A DNA stretch of 38,048 nt from Sphingobacterium thalpophilum (GTDB lineage Bacteria > Bacteroidota > Bacteroidia > B-17B0 > Aurantibacillaceae): the NCBI GenBank assembly GCA_943325195.2, contig CALPON020000012.1, positions 1-38,048 of the forward strand. Reading direction: 5' to 3'. The position numbers were made by a program, and so were the translations under genes. The notes below the pieces were generated by a model. The model was not told where the DNA came from. It saw only the letters and a list, made by a program, of their open reading frames with translations, and ran no database searches. Below, one piece after another: positions 35,799 to 38,048 of this stretch (the first letter of the stretch is position 1; each line of letters opens with the position of its first letter).

Positions 35799-35984
35799 CC
35801 CTTTTCTTTGGTACCTCCGCACTCACAGGTAGTGCTGGAGATCAAATTAGGCTGTGCATCACTTTCTGCTACCTGCCCCGCTAACAAAGGCCAGAAGTGC
35901 AGGGAAAGAGAAGCTGGTGAAAGAAGCTAGGATTGTTCGGAAAGCGGAACGGTAGTCAATCGCTGAAAGCGGCGCGTCTACATA
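35799..35984. other. Intergenic region with potential RNA structure, no gene seen
   Basis: About 186 bp between two terminators. I find no ORF with a plausible product, no tRNA and no match to SRP, RNase P or tmRNA that I can recognise. CAGGTAG at 35826-35832 can pair with CTACCTG at 35879-35885, while CCTGC at 35882-35886 can instead pair with GCAGG at 35909-35913. These two pairings exclude each other. Several short GAA/GAAA-loop hairpins follow. Confidence 0.3.
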
Positions 35985-36019
35985 CAAAAAATGCCAGACC
36001 TAGGCCTGGCATTTCTTTT
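35985..36019 (-). terminator. Rho-independent terminator for the DUF2911 gene
   Basis: A 9-bp stem (35989-35997 with 36006-36014, core ATGCCAG/CTGGCAT), with A residues on the plus strand forming the U-tract in minus-strand RNA, 15 bp beyond the DUF2911 stop. Confidence 0.85.
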
Positions 36020-36033
36020 AGTGTGGGTGGCGC

Positions 36034-36882
36034 TTATTTTTTCATTTCCGCAATCAGGTCTTTCGCCTGTTTTACGTAATCGTCATTTTTGCCCTCAGTT
36101 GCAATGGTAATAACTTGCTCAGCAGTTACGATAGCCGCTTTCTTATCTTTTTGCTTCGCCTGAATTTTTGCTTTCAGCATCAGAATCCAATAAGCATTTG
36201 GATTCGCAGCGAATGCTTTGTCTGCCCATTCCGCCGCTTTAATCAAATCTTTATTGCTTTCATAGTAATAGCTGGCAGCCTGAAAATAGGGACGGTTATC
36301 CTGCACCACATTCGCATCAATCGCTTTCATAATTCTTGTATCAATGTCGGCAACCACCGTAAACCCTACGCGTGTTTTTTCCCAAGTCAGATTGATCATT
36401 GCAGAACTGGAAGTGATATCCGAGATATCCATGGTGAAGCATTCAATTTTGTCCGCAATCGTTTTGGTCTTTAGGACGAGCTTTGCCACTTCATTTTCCT
36501 TTTTGTATTCGGCTACGTTTCCGCCCAGACTCAAATCCTTGTAGAACATCAGTTCCCAGCTGTCTTTATTCGGAATACTGTATATAGCATAGGTGCCGGC
36601 GGTTAAAGCCACGCCATCTATCTTGACATCTTCGCCAAACGTAATTTTAGTAGCGCCATTAGCGCCAGTCCGCCAGATTTTACCGAAAGGGACCAGATCA
36701 CCAAAGATCACACGGCCCTTGACAGAGGGACGGGAATACTCCAGACTGATGTCACTCAGTGCAAATGCTTGTTTAATTGTTTGAACTGGGCTAGGGGCAG
36801 GCACTTTTAAGGCCTGGCCAATTGTTGCATTGCTCAGCAGTAGAAGTGCGCCGGCAGCAAAAGCATGTAATGTTTTGTTCAT
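36034..36882 (-). CDS. DUF2911 domain protein, exported
   Basis: 282 residues with a signal peptide (about 1-23, ending TIGQ). The DUF2911 domain (about 35-180) shows ISLEYSRPSVKGRVIFGDLVPFGKIWRTGANGATKITF and TAGTYAIYSIPNKDSWELMFYKD split as usual. A helical C-terminal part (about 195-282) resembles one or two TPR hairpins (AAEWADKAFAANPNAYWILMLKAKIQ). Widespread in Bacteroidota, with no established function. It is a single gene with its own terminator. The 89 bp between it and the upstream barrel gene hold an AT-rich 8-bp hairpin at 36951-36972 and no clear promoter. Confidence 0.9.
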   Translation of the reverse strand: MNKTLHAFAAGALLLLSNATIGQALKVPAPSPVQTIKQAFALSDISLEYSRPSVKGRVIFGDLVPFGKIWRTGANGATKITFGEDVKIDGVALTAGTYAIYSIPNKDSWELMFYKDLSLGGNVAEYKKENEVAKLVLKTKTIADKIECFTMDISDITSSSAMINLTWEKTRVGFTVVADIDTRIMKAIDANVVQDNRPYFQAASYYYESNKDLIKAAEWADKAFAANPNAYWILMLKAKIQAKQKDKKAAIVTAEQVITIATEGKNDDYVKQAKDLIAEMKK

Positions 36883-36971
36883 TTTCGTTTTTTATTTAGG
36901 TTGTCAAATTAAGATTTATGTCCTGCACCACCAGTATTAAGTTGGCTTTTAAACAAATTTTATCATTTGTT

Positions 36972-38048
36972 TTAAAATGCCCGGTTGATGCCGATGAGCC
37001 ATCTGAACTGGATATAGTTCTTTTCCGCATAAGGCAGGCGATTGATGAAGAAAGGACTATCAAAACGAATGGTCAGCGGCTTTAATCCCGAGAATTTCCA
37101 CCAGCGCATGATCGTTAAACTGAACCCTGCACCAGCATCTGCCAGCACGTCACTCATTACATTGGGCAAACCCGGAGCGCTAGTATTGATGAGACCTGCA
37201 TCTGCAAAAAGATAGGGTTGCAACTTCAGGGCATTGCGTAAAAAACGGGGATTAAATCCACGGAACAACTCGCCAAACTCCAGCTCCAGATTAACACTGG
37301 TGCCCGTTGTTCCTTTGTAGTAATAGCTGATACTCCCATCGCTTTTCTGAAGAGGGAGAAGATAGCCTGAAAAGCCCCTCAGATTAAGTCCTCCGCCAGC
37401 AGTAAAATGATTGGTCACTATTCCATAATTGCCCCAGTCTGGCGGAACAAAACCCATCGAACGCGTGTATTTGTTGTTCATCAGATCTTCATTGTTGGCG
37501 CCTGCAACAAATAACATGGACTCTGAGGGTAAACGGGAACCGAAGCCGATTTGCGCAAAAACACGGGTATTAAGATTTAATCGTCCCAAATCGTTTTTAT
37601 TCACTGTACTCAGACTGGCAGCAGAATAATCATAATCATTTGTGAAAGCCGAGGTACGCAGATTTAAAACAATCGTTCCCACACCTTGTCGGTAGCGGTA
37701 AGTGTGTTCAAGCCCCGCATGAAGAGCACTGTTGAGCTTCTGGTAACCCCATTCGCTCCGATTGATCAAATAGGTTAGATCCTGTGGCTGATCGCGCCAC
37801 ATGGCTTTCACATGCGTGTAGACACGTGTGCGCTCGTCGCTACTCTTCCGCTCAAAACCAAGGGTACCGCCCTCTAGACCATCGAGACTCCGGGCATTCA
37901 GATAAACGGCGGATTTCTTCATGAATTTTGCTGTACTGGTTCTGTAATCCAGATTAAACGAGAGCGGATTATAGCGGGAAGCGGCTGGAAGTCCGTCGCC
38001 CGGACGTTTGCTCACATAAGCCTGCGCAATGCCGGTACTAAACCAGAC
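36972..38048 (-). CDS. C-terminal part of an outer-membrane beta-barrel protein, 5' end outside window
   Basis: The frame stays open to the window edge at 38048, so at least 359 residues are visible and the start lies outside. A GTG near 38015 should not be read as the start. The sequence is a long series of amphipathic strands ending in NYIQFRWLIGINRAF, an aromatic C-terminal residue typical of barrel proteins inserted by BamA. Features near the end (FNPRFLRNALKLQPYLFADAGL, then LTIRFDSPFF) resemble the surface-antigen/BamA-like barrel. Similar C-termini occur in large Bacteroidota proteins annotated as M1-family peptidases with a barrel, but no peptidase motif lies in the part I can see, so the full identity is unknown. 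Confidence 0.7.
   Translation of the reverse strand, partial: VWFSTGIAQAYVSKRPGDGLPAASRYNPLSFNLDYRTSTAKFMKKSAVYLNARSLDGLEGGTLGFERKSSDERTRVYTHVKAMWRDQPQDLTYLINRSEWGYQKLNSALHAGLEHTYRYRQGVGTIVLNLRTSAFTNDYDYSAASLSTVNKNDLGRLNLNTRVFAQIGFGSRLPSESMLFVAGANNEDLMNNKYTRSMGFVPPDWGNYGIVTNHFTAGGGLNLRGFSGYLLPLQKSDGSISYYYKGTTGTSVNLELEFGELFRGFNPRFLRNALKLQPYLFADAGLINTSAPGLPNVMSDVLADAGAGFSLTIMRWWKFSGLKPLTIRFDSPFFINRLPYAEKNYIQFRWLIGINRAF

Overview
This window is a 38 kb stretch of chromosome from a member of the Bacteroidota; I cannot fix the order or genus. Evidence for the phylum: a GldC gene, a PorG-like (DUF6089) barrel, DUF3822 next to rsmD, an HPPK-deoxynucleoside kinase fusion, SiaB/SiaC with a propeller-type phosphatase, -7 promoter elements of the TAnnTTTG type, and almost no Shine-Dalgarno sequences. 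Coding is dense, strands switch often, and several convergent genes overlap at their 3' ends. I see no rRNA, tRNA, CRISPR array, insertion sequence or prophage. Most genes are core housekeeping and envelope genes.

Layout. 1-1.5 kb: 3' part of prs, then rplY/ctc. 1.7-4.2 kb (minus): PorG-like barrel and a RecD/Pif1-like helicase. 4.3-5.7 kb: DUF3822 and rsmD. 5.7-9.1 kb (minus): HPPK-dNK fusion, OmpA-family protein and gldC. 9.2-10.9 kb: sppA. 10.9-12.1 kb (minus): GT4 glycosyltransferase. 12.2-17.3 kb: a signalling block made of a propeller/Y_Y_Y/PP2C sensor phosphatase with an in-frame TAG, a lipoprotein, SiaB-like kinase and SiaC-like phosphoprotein. 17.3-19.3 kb: class I aldolase and accD. 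19.4-22.5 kb: ECF sigma factor, a dual-membrane-spanning anti-sigma-like protein and a PKD lipoprotein. 22.5-23.6 kb (minus): SCO1 and TlpA-like proteins. 23.6-24.6 kb: Kir-type K+ channel. 24.6-28 kb (minus): ispE, lysC, lysA. 28.2-30.6 kb: lipoprotein and SPOR-domain protein. 30.8-35.8 kb: groES-groEL followed by three exported prolyl isomerases. 36-38 kb (minus): DUF2911 protein and the C-terminal part of an outer-membrane barrel.

Two signalling modules stand out. The first is a Sia-type partner switch (phosphatase, kinase, phosphoprotein) with no diguanylate cyclase in the window; its phosphatase gene is split by a single amber codon. The second is a sigma/anti-sigma pair in which the anti-sigma-like protein appears to cross the inner membrane, the periplasm and the outer membrane, as in the Dma family known from Bacteroides. 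The groESL-isomerase block forms a protein-folding neighbourhood. A possible sigma-54-like element lies upstream of groES and another upstream of the 28 kb lipoprotein.
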